From: Salipiger pentaromativorans
Lineage (GTDB): Bacteria; Pseudomonadota; Alphaproteobacteria; Rhodobacterales; Rhodobacteraceae
Direction: 5' to 3'
Assembly (NCBI RefSeq): GCF_024721115.1
Contig: NZ_JAMDHK010000016.1
Coordinates: forward strand, 70,523-134,522
Length of the DNA: 64,000 nucleotides
Below, piece by piece: positions 34,396 through 43,649 of this stretch. A program made the translations under genes and the position numbers. The notes beneath the pieces are model-generated. The model searched no databases and was not told the origin of the DNA. It was given only the letters and a program-made list of their open reading frames with translations. Position 1 is the first letter of the stretch, and the number at the start of each line of letters is the position of its first letter.

Positions 34396-35730
34396 ATGAC
34401 AAAAGCCATGAAGATTGCCATCGTCGACGACGAAAAGGACATGCGGCAGTCGATCAGCCAGTGGCTGGCGCTGTCGGGCTACGACACCGAGACCTATGCC
34501 AGCGCCGAAGAGGCGCTCGGCTCGCTCGGCACCGATTATCCGGGCATCGTGATCTCGGACATCAAGATGCCGGGCATGGACGGCATCCAGTTCCTGAAAA
34601 AGCTCATGGGCAATGACAGCGCGCTGCCGGTGATCATGATCACCGGCCATGGCGACGTGCCGATGGCGGTGGAGGCGATGCGCATCGGCGCCTTCGATTT
34701 CCTGGAAAAGCCTTTCAACCCCGACCGTATGTCCGAGCTTGCGAAGAAGGCCACCAATGCGCGCCGGCTGACGCTCGACAACCGGGCGCTGCGCCGCGAG
34801 CTGTCGGACGGCTCGCAGATCATGTCCAAGCTCATCGGCCAGAGCCCGGCGATGGAGCGGCTGCGGGAAGATGTGCTGGATCTGGGCCAGGCCGACGGTC
34901 ATGTGCTGATCGACGGCGAGACCGGCACCGGCAAGACGCTCATCGCCCACGCGCTGCATGCGGTGGGCTCGCGCGCGGGCAAGAAATTCGTGCTGATCTC
35001 CTGCGCGGCGATGGATGAGGACGCGCTGATGCGCAGGCTCTTCGGGCCGATGCAGCCCGAGGACACGCGGTTGCCGGCGATGGAAGAGGCGCGCGGCGGC
35101 ACGCTGGTGCTCGAGGACATCGAGTCGCTGTCGGACGGTGCCCAGGCGCGGCTCTTGTCGGTGATCAACGATCAGGGCACGCCGCCCGAGACCCGCATCG
35201 TGGCGATCTGCAATCTTCAGGACGAGGGGCATACCTGCGAAAGCGCGCTGCGCCCGGATCTCTATTACCGCCTCGCGGCGCTCAAGATCACCGTGCCGCC
35301 GCTGCGGTCGCGCGGTGAGGACATCCTGACGCTCTTCACCCGGCTCTCCGAAGGCTTTGCCGACGAATACGGCTGCGAGGCGCCCAAGGTCTCGGCGCAG
35401 GAGGCGGCGCAGCTCTTGCAGGCGCCCTGGCCCGGGAATGTGCGCCAGCTCATCAACCTCGCCGAACGCGCGGTGCTGCAATCGCGGCGCGGGCAGGGCA
35501 CCATCGCCTCGCTGCTGATGAGCGATCACGAGGAGATGCAGCCGGTGATGACCACCGAGGGCAAGCCGCTCAAGGAATATGTCGAGGCCTTCGAGCGCAT
35601 GCTGATCGACAACACCATGCGGCGGCACAAGGGCTCGATCTCGGCGGTGATGGACGAGCTTTGCCTGCCGCGCCGGACGCTCAACGAGAAGATGGCGAAA
35701 TACGGGTTGCAGCGGGCCGATTATCTCTGA
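34396..35730 (+). CDS. dctD: DctD-like response regulator with degenerate AAA+ domain (no GAFTGA)
   Basis: 444 aa. Receiver (residues 6-120, Asp55 phosphoacceptor in VISDIKMPG, Lys105), AAA+ domain (about 145-375) and Fis-type DNA-binding helix (SISAVMDELCLPRRTLNEKM). Walker A GETGTGKT (174-181) is intact. The L1 loop that should hold GAFTGA is missing: LFG (215-217) runs directly into a short stretch and EARGGTLVLED, and Walker B reads LVLED rather than LFLDE. The PWPGNVRQL sensor region remains. It probably cannot remodel sigma-54 polymerase; activation through sigma-70 is plausible, as known for Rhodobacter capsulatus NtrC. Confidence 0.88.
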   Translation: MTKAMKIAIVDDEKDMRQSISQWLALSGYDTETYASAEEALGSLGTDYPGIVISDIKMPGMDGIQFLKKLMGNDSALPVIMITGHGDVPMAVEAMRIGAFDFLEKPFNPDRMSELAKKATNARRLTLDNRALRRELSDGSQIMSKLIGQSPAMERLREDVLDLGQADGHVLIDGETGTGKTLIAHALHAVGSRAGKKFVLISCAAMDEDALMRRLFGPMQPEDTRLPAMEEARGGTLVLEDIESLSDGAQARLLSVINDQGTPPETRIVAICNLQDEGHTCESALRPDLYYRLAALKITVPPLRSRGEDILTLFTRLSEGFADEYGCEAPKVSAQEAAQLLQAPWPGNVRQLINLAERAVLQSRRGQGTIASLLMSDHEEMQPVMTTEGKPLKEYVEAFERMLIDNTMRRHKGSISAVMDELCLPRRTLNEKMAKYGLQRADYL

Positions 35731-35862
35731 ACCTGGGCGGGCTGTCGCAGGATTGTCCGCGAACCGTCATGGAATCGATTCCCTGGACGGGTAGCGTCCG
35801 CGCCAAATCCGGCCGGGCGCTGCCCGGTCGCGCCGGCATACGCTTTCAGAGAGATCCTCGCC

Positions 35863-35964
35863 ATGATGGTCATCGACCCGTTCCGCTTTGTGCTTGCCTG
35901 CTGCTTCCTGCCCGCCAAGAACGGCATGCTGGCGCAGTTTCTGACCGGCAAGCGCGTTTATTGA
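35863..35964 (+). CDS. Possible 33-residue peptide
   Basis: MMVIDPFRFVLACCFLPAKN, then a hydrophobic stretch ending KRVY. A GAGAGATCC stretch lies 6 or more bases upstream, a weak ribosome site. The sequence looks more protein-like than the surrounding frames, but I do not recognise a family. Confidence 0.3.
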   Translation: MMVIDPFRFVLACCFLPAKNGMLAQFLTGKRVY

Positions 35965-35973
35965 GATCTGGGG

Positions 35974-35997
35974 GGTGGGCAGATTGCCCACCCTACG
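35974..35997. repeat. Dispersed palindrome GGTGGGCA..TGCCCACCCTACG, copy 2
   Basis: 8-bp arms 35974-35981 and 35985-35992 with a 3-base loop, followed by CTACG. Confidence 0.7.
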
Positions 35998-36094
35998 GAT
36001 CGCACGATACACGCCCCGGACCTGATCCGGGGCCTCGCCGGTCGGTCTCTTCCAGAGGCGACGGGGAGGGAGCTTCGCCGTCGCTCCCCGCGTC

Positions 36095-38689
36095 TCATCC
36101 TTCCGTGTGCAACCGCAACGCCGTTCCCCCGAGATCGCGGAAGGCGCGCTGGCGGCAGGTGAGCACGATGATCTGGAGATCGGCGGCCTGCCGGTGCAGC
36201 GCGTCGAACATGCGTTCGATCCGGTCGTCATCGGTAAAGACCAGCGCATCGTCTAGGATCACCGGGGCCGGGCGCCCCGCAGCGGCCAGCATCCGCGCGA
36301 AGGCCAGCCGCACCAGCAGCGCGAGCTGTTCCTGCGTGCCGCCGGACAGGATGTCGATGGGTTCGGCGGCGCCGTCGCGGATCAGCCTGTCGGGCAGCAG
36401 CGTGTCCTGGCCCCAGGTCAGTTCGGCCTCGGGCCAGAGCAGCCGCAGGAGCGGTTTCAGTTCGGTGGCGACGGGGGTGAAATAGCGCTCTCGCGCTTCC
36501 GCCCGGGCGGTGTCCAGCGCCGCCTCCAGCCGGATCAGCACCGCGACCTCGTGCTCGATCCGCGCCAGCGCGGCGCGGGCCGCCGCCAGCGCCTCGGCGC
36601 ATTCCGCCAGCCGTTCCTCGACCGCCTCGCCGGCGCTGCGGGCGATGCGCTCGTCGAGCGTGGCGAGCAGGGGTTTCAGCCGGGCGATCTCGGCGCGGGC
36701 GCGGTCCTCGACCGATTGCGCGCGCTGTAGCGCCGCCTCGGTCGAGGCGAGATCGGGGGCGGCGCGGCGCTTTTCCGCGTGCAGCGTTTCGGCGGCACGG
36801 ACGGCGGCATCGGCGCGGGTGACGGCCTCGGTCAGCGCGGTGTCGTCGGTTTCGCCCTGGGCCGCGAGCGCGCTGCGGGCGCGGGCCAGCCGGTCGCGCA
36901 GCGAGGTTAGCGCGGTGACGGCGCGGGTGGCCTCGCTGCGGGCATCCGACAGGCGCTCGGCGGCGCGGTCGCGCTGCGCCTGCGCCAGCGCGGCGGCGTC
37001 CTGCGCGGCGCGCAGGGCCGCCTCGGCCACGGCGGGGTCGGGCGCGGCTTCGGCGCTTTCGGGCTCGGGGATGTCCGCCAGCGCCTTGCGCAGCGCCGCG
37101 ATGCCCTCTGGCGCGAGGCTGCGCCAGACCGCCGCCGCCGCGCCGTGCCGGCGCTCCGCTTCGGCGCGGGCCTCGGCGGCCCTGCGGGCCTGCTCGGGCG
37201 TGTCGGCCTGTAGCGCGTCGAGCGCTTCGCGCAATGCGCGCTCGGCCTGTGCGAGGCTGTCGTCGTCATGGGCGGTGGCGCCGGGCCGGATGTCGAGCCA
37301 GCCGATGCCGTCGAGCGCAAGCCGCGTGGCGCGGGGAAGCGGCTGCGGCGTGCCGGAGGGCAGGGGGCCGTCCGGCAGCCGGATGGCGCCGTCGCGGCCC
37401 GGCGCGTATTGCGCGACGATCTGCGGGACGCTGGCGTCGCGCGCGGCCTGCGCGGCGGCGCGCGCCGAGACCAGCGCTTCGAGCCGGCGCAGGGCGGCGG
37501 CGTCGGGGCCGCGTTGCGCTGCGGCTGCGGCCTCCTCCATCGCGTGCCGGGCGCGCTCGGCCTCGGCGATGCGCGCGGCAAGTTCCTTGCGCCGGGCCGC
37601 GCCCTCGCGGGCGGCGCGGGCGCGCTCGGCCCGGCGGCGGTCCTCTTCGGCGGATTTCAGCGCCTGCTGCGCCGCGTCGAACCGCGCATCGGCGCTGTCT
37701 TTGTCGGCCTGCCGTGCCGCCTGCTCGCGCTGCGCGGCTTCGGACGCCGCTGCCATCTCCTCGGCCAGCCGCGCCGCCTCGGCCGCCTCTGCCGTGGCCG
37801 CGCGCAGCCGGTCGCGGCGGTCGCGCGCCGTGGCGAGCGCAAGCTGCGCCGCCTCGAGCCGGCGCGCATCGCTCTCCAGCTCCTCCAGATGGCGTTCGGC
37901 GGCGCGCTGCGCGGCGCGCGCGGCCTCGAGCCGGTCCTGCCGGTTCTGCTGCGCTTCGGGATCCTCCAGCTCGGCCAGTTCCCGGCGGCAGCGCTTGCGC
38001 ATGGCCAGCGCCTCGTGCAGCGCCGTGGCGGTGGCCGACAGCCGCGTATGCTCGGCCTCCAGCGCCGCCACCGCGTCCTGCGCCTCTTTCCATGGGCCCC
38101 GGGGGCGCCGGGTCTTGCCGCTGGCGTAGCGCTCCAGCTCTTCGCGGCAGCGCGCCAGTGCCATGTCCATGCGCCGCCCGCCGGTCATCGCCTCGACCTC
38201 CTCGCCGATCGAGGACATCAGGTCGCGCCGCGCCTCCAGCGCCGCCTCCTGCTCGCGTTTCGAACCGCTGCCGAGATCGGTCACCCCCTGGCGCACCCAG
38301 ATCAGCCCCGAGGGCCCGCCCTCGGCGCCGCCGAGCAGCTCGGCGATCCAGGCCTCGGCGGCATCGGACTGGGCGATGAGGCGTCCGTCGCGATGCACTG
38401 TCGCGGCGGGTTTCGAGAACCAGCGCTTGGCGATGGTGAAGCGGCCCGCTTCGGTCTCGACCTCCACCGCGATCTCGGGGGCGCCGCCGGCATGGGGGCG
38501 CAGCGCGGCGACCTCCTTGTCGCGCGAGCCATGCGCTTTGAAGAACAGCGCCTGAAGGGCGTCGAACAGGGTGGATTTGCCGCGCTCGTTGGGCTCGCTC
38601 AGCACATTGAGCCCGTCGGCGATCCCCGTGACCGTCACCGGCGTGGTGAAGCGGCGGACGTTCTCGAGCCGGATCGCGCGTAGCTTCAT
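36095..38689 (-). CDS. SMC-like AAA ATPase of the YhaN/SbcC group
   Basis: 864 aa. Walker A in the N-terminus (NERGKSTLFDALQALFF, residues 33-49), a very long Ala/Arg/Glu-rich coiled coil (about 190-720) and a C-terminal ATPase half with LSGGTQEQLALLVRLAFARML signature and Walker B PVILDDALVFTDDDR. This is the layout of DNA-repair/recombination ATPases (SbcC, YhaN). Its ATG overlaps the stop of the upstream phosphoesterase (ATGA), so the two are a nuclease-ATPase complex by analogy with Mre11-Rad50. Confidence 0.9.
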   Translation of the reverse strand: MKLRAIRLENVRRFTTPVTVTGIADGLNVLSEPNERGKSTLFDALQALFFKAHGSRDKEVAALRPHAGGAPEIAVEVETEAGRFTIAKRWFSKPAATVHRDGRLIAQSDAAEAWIAELLGGAEGGPSGLIWVRQGVTDLGSGSKREQEAALEARRDLMSSIGEEVEAMTGGRRMDMALARCREELERYASGKTRRPRGPWKEAQDAVAALEAEHTRLSATATALHEALAMRKRCRRELAELEDPEAQQNRQDRLEAARAAQRAAERHLEELESDARRLEAAQLALATARDRRDRLRAATAEAAEAARLAEEMAAASEAAQREQAARQADKDSADARFDAAQQALKSAEEDRRRAERARAAREGAARRKELAARIAEAERARHAMEEAAAAAQRGPDAAALRRLEALVSARAAAQAARDASVPQIVAQYAPGRDGAIRLPDGPLPSGTPQPLPRATRLALDGIGWLDIRPGATAHDDDSLAQAERALREALDALQADTPEQARRAAEARAEAERRHGAAAAVWRSLAPEGIAALRKALADIPEPESAEAAPDPAVAEAALRAAQDAAALAQAQRDRAAERLSDARSEATRAVTALTSLRDRLARARSALAAQGETDDTALTEAVTRADAAVRAAETLHAEKRRAAPDLASTEAALQRAQSVEDRARAEIARLKPLLATLDERIARSAGEAVEERLAECAEALAAARAALARIEHEVAVLIRLEAALDTARAEARERYFTPVATELKPLLRLLWPEAELTWGQDTLLPDRLIRDGAAEPIDILSGGTQEQLALLVRLAFARMLAAAGRPAPVILDDALVFTDDDRIERMFDALHRQAADLQIIVLTCRQRAFRDLGGTALRLHTEG

Positions 38690-39807
38690 GCCTCGGCCTC
38701 GCGCACATAGGCATAGAGCCGCGCCAGCGCGTCGCCGGCGACCGTGCGCTCGGCGGGCTCGGATTCCGCTTCGGCCTTCAGCGCCTCGGTGGCGAGGCGC
38801 AGGGCGCCGCCATGGTCGATCTCGTCGAGATCGGCCTCCGCGTATTGGGTGCCGAGCGCCTCGGTCCGCAGCTCGAAATGAGCGAATTCCGGGCCGTTCC
38901 GCGCCGCCGCCTGGCGCAGCGCGAGCTGGTCGGCGAGCCCGGCCCAGCCCGAGACCCGCAGCCGCAGCAGGGTGTCGCGCCGGCCCTCGCCGGGCAGCAC
39001 CTCGGCCAGCGCCGCCGCCGCGTCCTGACGCGGGTGCAGCGTGAGCGGCGTTTCGGTCCAGAGAAACTGCCCGGTCTCGATCTCTTCGAGCCGGGGCGGG
39101 GCGCCGGGGCCGTCGAGCGCAACGCAGAGACAGACGCCCCGGCGGTCGTGCTTGAACCGGTCCTGCTCGGGGCTGCCGGGATAGTGCACGCGGGGCGAGA
39201 CGGCCATGCGCCCGTGCCAGTCCCCAAGCGCCAGGTAATCGAGCCGGGCGCTGCGGTCGCGGTCCGGGGCGATCGCGCCGCCACCCTCGGTGAAATCGGT
39301 GACGCCGCCATGGGCGAGGCCGATGCGCAGCGTGCCCTCGGGGCTGGCCATGCCCGCAAGCGGCGCGGTCGGGTCGCTGCCGGCCGCGCGCCAGGCGACC
39401 GGGCAGGGCAGCAGCAGGGCCTCGGGGCCGAGCGCCACCGGCGCGGCCTCGGTCAGCGCGCGCAGATTCGTGGGCGCATCGCGACGTAGGTTGTCCCAGA
39501 GCGGTTCGGCATCGCGCAGATTGTCGTGGTTGCCGGGCAGCAGCCACCAGGTCAGATCCTGCGCCGCGCCCATTTCGGCGAGCGTCTGGCGGATCAGCGT
39601 GGGCGAGGGGGTGGCGGTATCGAACGTGTCTCCGGCCAGCAGGATATGTCCGGCGCCACGGCTGCGCGCGGCCACGGCCAGACGCAGGATGGCGCCGTGG
39701 CGCGCCTCCATCAGCCGGCCGCGGATATTGCCGTCGGGCGGCTCGGGGATATTGGCGAATTTCCGGCCGAGATGCAGGTCGGAGCTATGCAGAAAACGGA
39801 AGGTCAT
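38686..39807 (-). CDS. Metallophosphoesterase DNA exonuclease (YhaO/SbcD-like)
   Basis: 373 aa. Calcineurin-like nuclease with metal-binding motifs SDLHLG (residues 9-14), GDTFD (about 57-61), GNHD (about 92-95), and later AHGG and GDWHGRM. The C-terminal region is a capping domain. ATG 39807 begins [14 protein letters not shown], the usual start; the frame continues upstream only through antisense tRNA sequence. It is probably a double-strand-break processing enzyme with the adjacent ATPase. Confidence 0.9.
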   Translation of the reverse strand: MTFRFLHSSDLHLGRKFANIPEPPDGNIRGRLMEARHGAILRLAVAARSRGAGHILLAGDTFDTATPSPTLIRQTLAEMGAAQDLTWWLLPGNHDNLRDAEPLWDNLRRDAPTNLRALTEAAPVALGPEALLLPCPVAWRAAGSDPTAPLAGMASPEGTLRIGLAHGGVTDFTEGGGAIAPDRDRSARLDYLALGDWHGRMAVSPRVHYPGSPEQDRFKHDRRGVCLCVALDGPGAPPRLEEIETGQFLWTETPLTLHPRQDAAAALAEVLPGEGRRDTLLRLRVSGWAGLADQLALRQAAARNGPEFAHFELRTEALGTQYAEADLDEIDHGGALRLATEALKAEAESEPAERTVAGDALARLYAYVREAEA

Positions 39808-39888
39808 GGCTGACCCCACTGTCTGCCCGGCGGCAGCCGGCTTGGCAAGACGGGCGATGGCGCTTTGCGCTGTGCGGCGAGGGGGGGA

Positions 39889-39962
39889 TGGAGCGGGTGA
39901 AGGGAATCGAACCCTCGTCGTCAGCTTGGGAAGCTGCTGCTCTACCATTGAGCTACACCCGC
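39889..39962 (-). tRNA. tRNA-Gly(CCC)
   Basis: 74 bases with encoded CCA. Acceptor GCGGGTG/CACCCGC, D-arm GCTC..GAGC, anticodon loop TTCCCAA (anticodon CCC), T-loop TTCGATT. It resembles glyU. Confidence 0.93.
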
Positions 39963-40157
39963 GACAGGGCAGTGCTTACTGCACGGACCGGATGCTGGCA
40001 AGCGCGTTGTTGGCGCCATGCGCAGCGCCCTGCCATTGCCGCGCTGCGGCACGCAAATGCGCCTTGCACGCAAGGGCGCGGACGCATAGAAGACCGCAAA
40101 TTCGACAGAGAGAGGCGGCACTGCGACGAGGGCCGCGCAAGAACCAAGGAAGATGGT

Positions 40158-41489
40158 ATGCAGGTCACCGAGACGCTGAACGAAGGGCTGAAGCGGGCCT
40201 ATGAGCTGATCCTCACCGCCGAGGAACTGGACGCGAAGGTCAACGCCAAGCTGAAGGAAGCCCAGCCCGAGATCGAGATGAAGGGCTTTCGCAAAGGCAA
40301 GGTGCCGATGCCGCTGCTGAAGAAGCAGTTCGGCCAGCGCCTGATGGGCGAATCCATGCAGGAAGCGATCGACGAGGCGATGTCGAAGCATTTCGAGGCC
40401 AGCGGCGACCGCCCGGCGCTCCAGCCCGAGGTCAAGATGACCAACGAGGACTGGAAAGAGGGCGACGACGTCAATGTCGCGATGAGCTATGAAAAGCTCC
40501 CCGACGTGCCCGAGGTGGATTTCTCCGGCGTCGAGATCGAGAAGCTGGTCGCCAAGGCCGACGACGCCGCCGTGGACGAGGCGCTGGCCTCGCTCGCCGA
40601 GAACGCGCAGGATTTCAAGGACCGCCGCAAGGGCACCAAGGCCAAGGACGGCGATCAGGTCGTGATCGACTTCGTCGGCAAGGTGGATGGCGAGCCCTTC
40701 GAGGGCGGCTCCGCCGAGGATTACCCGCTGGTGCTGGGCTCGAATTCCTTCATCCCGGGCTTTGAAGATCAGCTCGTGGGTGTGAAGGTCGAGGAAGAGA
40801 AGGCCGTCGAGGTCACCTTCCCCGAGGAATACGGTGCCGAGCATCTGGCCGGCAAGGCGGCGGTTTTCGACGTGACCGTGAAAGCCGTGAAAGAGCCGGT
40901 GGCCGCCGAGATCGACGACGAGCTGGCAAAGAAATTCGGCGCCGAGGATCTCGAGTCGCTGAAAGGTCAGATCCGCGAGCGTCTGGAAGCCGAATATGTC
41001 GGTGCCGCCCGTCAGGTGATGAAGCGCGGCCTGCTCGACAAGCTCGACACGCTGGTGAGCTTCGAGCTGCCGCCGGCGCTGGTGGATGCCGAGGCCAAGC
41101 AGATCGCGCATCAGCTCTGGCACGAAGAGCACCCCGAGGTGCATGACCACAACCACGATTCCATCGAACCCTCTGACGAGCATGTGAAACTCGCCGAACG
41201 CCGCGTGCGTCTGGGCCTGCTGCTCGCCGAGATCGGCCAGAAGGCCGAGATCGAGGTGACCGATGCCGAGATGACCCAGGCGATCATGAACCAGGCCCGC
41301 CAGTACCCGGGCCAGGAGCGCGCCTTCTTCGATTTCGTGCGTCAGAACGCGCAGATGCAGCAGCAGCTCCGCGCGCCGATCTTCGAGGATAAGGTGATCG
41401 ACCACATCGCCGAGCAGGCCACGGTGACCGAGAAAGAGGTCTCCAAGGACGAGCTTCAGAAGGCGGTCGAGGCGCTCGACGAAGAGTGA
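40158..41489 (+). CDS. tig: Trigger factor
   Basis: Ribosome-associated chaperone and peptidyl-prolyl isomerase (443 aa). Ribosome-binding signature GFRKGKVPM at residues 43-51, FKBP-type domain (about 160-250, [31 protein letters not shown]), and a helical substrate-binding C-terminal domain. ATG 40158 with AGGAAGATGGT upstream; no membrane segments. A clear terminator follows. Confidence 0.96.
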   Translation: MQVTETLNEGLKRAYELILTAEELDAKVNAKLKEAQPEIEMKGFRKGKVPMPLLKKQFGQRLMGESMQEAIDEAMSKHFEASGDRPALQPEVKMTNEDWKEGDDVNVAMSYEKLPDVPEVDFSGVEIEKLVAKADDAAVDEALASLAENAQDFKDRRKGTKAKDGDQVVIDFVGKVDGEPFEGGSAEDYPLVLGSNSFIPGFEDQLVGVKVEEEKAVEVTFPEEYGAEHLAGKAAVFDVTVKAVKEPVAAEIDDELAKKFGAEDLESLKGQIRERLEAEYVGAARQVMKRGLLDKLDTLVSFELPPALVDAEAKQIAHQLWHEEHPEVHDHNHDSIEPSDEHVKLAERRVRLGLLLAEIGQKAEIEVTDAEMTQAIMNQARQYPGQERAFFDFVRQNAQMQQQLRAPIFEDKVIDHIAEQATVTEKEVSKDELQKAVEALDEE

Positions 41490-41535
41490 TCCTGTCGCGG
41501 TCCGGTTCGGGCCGCAAAGACAGAGAGCAGACAAG

Positions 41536-41564
41536 AAAGCGGGCCCTTGGGGTCCGCTTTTTTG
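41536..41564 (+). terminator. Terminator of tig
   Basis: Imperfect stem AAGCGG(G)CC/GG(T)CCGCTT around TTGG, followed by a run of T. Confidence 0.8.
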
Positions 41565-41588
41565 TTGGCAGCGGATCGGGGGCGGGGC

Positions 41589-41613
41589 GGTGGGCAGAAT
41601 TGCCCACCCTACG
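41589..41613. repeat. Dispersed palindrome GGTGGGCA..TGCCCACCCTACG, copy 3
   Basis: 8-bp arms 41589-41596 and 41601-41608, loop GAAT, followed by CTACG. Confidence 0.7.
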
Positions 41614-41732
41614 GGGCTGGGTCGGCTGTTTGCGCTTGGGATGGTTGACGGGGGCGGCGCGCCTGTTTTCTGTGTCTGAGGGGCCGTCCGGAAAGCGCTG
41701 CTTCGGGCTTGGCAAGTTCTTGCCCGCACAAC

Positions 41733-41762
41733 GAAAAACCGCGCCGGAGGACCGGCGCGGTT
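41733..41762 (-). terminator. Terminator of the rpsF-rpsR-rplI operon
   Basis: 11-bp perfect stem AACCGCGCCGG/CCGGCGCGGTT (41737-41747 with 41752-41762), followed by TTTCG on the reverse strand. Confidence 0.8.
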
Positions 41763-41789
41763 CGCGTTTCGGAAAGCCTGGCGCGGGGC

Positions 41790-42395
41790 TCAGTCTTCCT
41801 TGTTCTCCGGGGTCTCGACCAGATCGGACTCTTCCGAGGTGGCACCGCCGATGTCGTCGAACAGCTCGGCGATCTCGAATTCGGCCTGGGCCTCTTCCTC
41901 GGCGGCGAGTTCCTGGATCGACTTGCCCGACGCTTGCAGCTCGGCCTCTTCGGGCGAGCGGGCGACGTTCAGCGAAATGGTGACCATCACTTCGGGGTGC
42001 AGGTGCACCTCGACCTCGTGCAGACCGAGTTCCTTGATCGGCTGACGGATGATGACCTGCTTGCGGTCGAGCGAGAAGCCTTCTTCGGTGGCCACATCCG
42101 CGGCGTCGCGGGTGGTGACCGAACCGTAGAGATTGCCGCCGTCGGAGGCTTGGCGAATCACCACGAACTGCTGGCCGCCCAGACGGTCGGCAAGCGCTTC
42201 GGCTTCTTTCTTGCTTTCCAGGTTGCGCGCTTCGAGCTGCGCTTTCTGGGTCTCGAACTGTGCGATGTTCTCTTTCGAGGCGGTCAGCGCCTTGCCCTGC
42301 AGCAGCAGGTAGTTGCGGGCATAGCCCGGCTTGACGTCGACGACATCGCCCATCTGGCCAAGTTTGGCCACGCGTTCCAGAAGGATGACTTGCAT
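41790..42395 (-). CDS. rplI: Ribosomal protein bL9
   Basis: 201 aa. N-terminal domain [31 protein letters not shown], central helix and C-terminal RNA-binding domain ([13 protein letters not shown]). It is about 50 residues longer than typical bL9; the extra C-terminal tail is strongly acidic ([21 protein letters not shown]), a feature of alphaproteobacterial members. Last gene of the S6-S18-L9 operon. Confidence 0.96.
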   Translation of the reverse strand: MQVILLERVAKLGQMGDVVDVKPGYARNYLLLQGKALTASKENIAQFETQKAQLEARNLESKKEAEALADRLGGQQFVVIRQASDGGNLYGSVTTRDAADVATEEGFSLDRKQVIIRQPIKELGLHEVEVHLHPEVMVTISLNVARSPEEAELQASGKSIQELAAEEEAQAEFEIAELFDDIGGATSEESDLVETPENKED

Positions 42396-42408
42396 GGGTC
42401 TGATCTCC

Positions 42409-42636
42409 TTACTTCACGACGTAGGGCAGCAGGGCGAGGAAGCGGGCACGCTTGATGGCGCGGGCCAGCTCACGCTGCTTCTTGGCGGACACGGCGGTGA
42501 TGCGCGACGGCACGATCTTGCCGCGCTCCGAGATGTAGCGCTGCAGCAGCTTGGTGTCCTTGTAGTCGATCTTGGGTGCATTCTCCCCCGAGAAGGGGCA
42601 GACCTTGCGGCGGCGGAAAAACGGTTTAGCAGCCAT
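42409..42636 (-). CDS. rpsR: Ribosomal protein bS18
   Basis: 75 aa, standard size. Conserved [19 protein letters not shown] and [30 protein letters not shown]. It sits between rpsF (25 bases) and rplI (13 bases). Confidence 0.97.
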   Translation of the reverse strand: MAAKPFFRRRKVCPFSGENAPKIDYKDTKLLQRYISERGKIVPSRITAVSAKKQRELARAIKRARFLALLPYVVK

Positions 42637-42661
42637 TGGTTACGTCCTCTTCTTCAGGTGA

Positions 42662-43024
42662 TCAGTTGCGGCGTTCGCGGCGGTCGCCACGGTCACGCTC
42701 GTCGCGCTTCTGCATCTGCACGGAGGGGCCTTCTTCGTGGCCCTCGACCTTGATGGTCAGCACGCGCATCACGTCGTCATGCAGGCGCATCAGGCGTTCC
42801 ATCTCCTGCACGGCCGATGCCGGTGCATCGGTCTTGAGGAAGGCGTAGTGGCCCTTGCGGTTCTTGTTGATCTTGTAGGCCATCGTCTTGACGCCCCAGT
42901 ATTCGGATTCGACGACCTTGCCGCCGTTGTCCGAAAGGACGGTGCCAAAATGTTCGACGAGGCCCTCGGCCTGCGCGTTGGAAAGATCCTGACGCGCGAT
43001 AAAGACATGCTCGTAAAGCGGCAT
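42662..43024 (-). CDS. rpsF: Ribosomal protein bS6
   Basis: 120 aa. [40 protein letters not shown] and a basic/acidic disordered tail. Binds bS18 in the small subunit. ATG 43024 is preferred over an upstream in-frame start that adds 44 non-conserved residues. First gene of the operon. Confidence 0.96.
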   Translation of the reverse strand: MPLYEHVFIARQDLSNAQAEGLVEHFGTVLSDNGGKVVESEYWGVKTMAYKINKNRKGHYAFLKTDAPASAVQEMERLMRLHDDVMRVLTIKVEGHEEGPSVQMQKRDERDRGDRRERRN

Positions 43025-43216
43025 GTGAGCTCCATTTCTGTCAAGGCGCATTTCATAGGGCAGGCGATCCCTTCGCTCCTGCCCACGAGAGACTGCGCGG
43101 TTCATACGGTCTCGCAAAGGGATGCGCCCGTATACACCGCTGGCCGCCGAGATCAAGCGTCATGACCGGCCTCGGGAAATACGGCGGGAGCGGGAAGCGG
43201 CGCCCGCGATTTTCCC

Positions 43217-43242
43217 GGAACGCGTCGAAATCTGGCCCGGTT
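43217..43242 (+). promoter_or_regulatory. Candidate EcfG promoter upstream of small membrane protein
   Basis: GGAAC at 43217-43221, 17 bases, GGTT at 43239-43242 (one mismatch to CGTT), about 58 bases before the gene at 43301. Confidence 0.35.
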
Positions 43243-43300
43243 TGGCGGCGAAAGTCCGGTCTGTCGCCAAGACACGCAACATTGCCGGAGGAGCCGCAAG

Positions 43301-43540
43301 ATGACCGCAGAAATCACCCCGATCCCGACCCATGCCGCTGCCGGCGATCTGCTGGCGCTGACGCTGCGGCTGGGGCTTCTGGTCGTGGGCGCGGCCATGG
43401 CGCTGTCGGCGTTCGGGCTCTGGCTGGTGCCGGGCGCGTCGCATCTGCCCGAGCTGACGCTGATCAAGCTGGGCCTGTCGCTGTTCCTGCTGATCGGCGG
43501 CCTGTGCTGCCTGACCGGGGCCAGCGCAAGGCGGTCCTGA
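43301..43540 (+). CDS. Small two-helix membrane protein
   Basis: 79 aa. Two hydrophobic helices (about 18-45 and 50-72), linked by GLWLVPGASHLPELTLIKLG. A GGAGGAGCCGCAAG ribosome region precedes the ATG. Family not recognised; a weak EcfG-like motif upstream hints at stress control. Confidence 0.65.
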   Translation: MTAEITPIPTHAAAGDLLALTLRLGLLVVGAAMALSAFGLWLVPGASHLPELTLIKLGLSLFLLIGGLCCLTGASARRS

Positions 43541-43649
43541 CCCCACTGTTCGTTTTTCAACAGAACCTGTGGGCGGGCAGTGAATTGCCGCAGCGCGGCA
43601 AAAGGTCATCTTTCGGGCATCGACCAAAACCAGTCACGGAGCCTGAAAC

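Larger units (their letters stand above)
35731..36094. other. Intergenic region after dctD
   Basis: 364 bases with one possible 33-codon gene (35863-35964) and a dispersed palindrome at 35974. No other gene seen. Confidence 0.4.
41490..41789. other. Spacer between convergent tig and rplI
   Basis: It holds the tig terminator (41536-41564), a dispersed palindrome (41589) and the rplI terminator (41733-41762). No gene seen. Confidence 0.6.

Noticed and set aside
32629-35628. 999-residue open frame opposite dctB-dctD
   Set aside because: Antisense shadow across two recognised genes and their intergenic gap.
36510-38129. Serine/alanine-rich open frame within the YhaN-like gene
   Set aside because: Low-complexity shadow generated by the Ala/Arg/Glu-rich coiled coil on the other strand.
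39808-39948. Upstream extension of the phosphoesterase frame
   Set aside because: It is the antisense of tRNA-Gly and the [14 protein letters not shown] start is the family norm.
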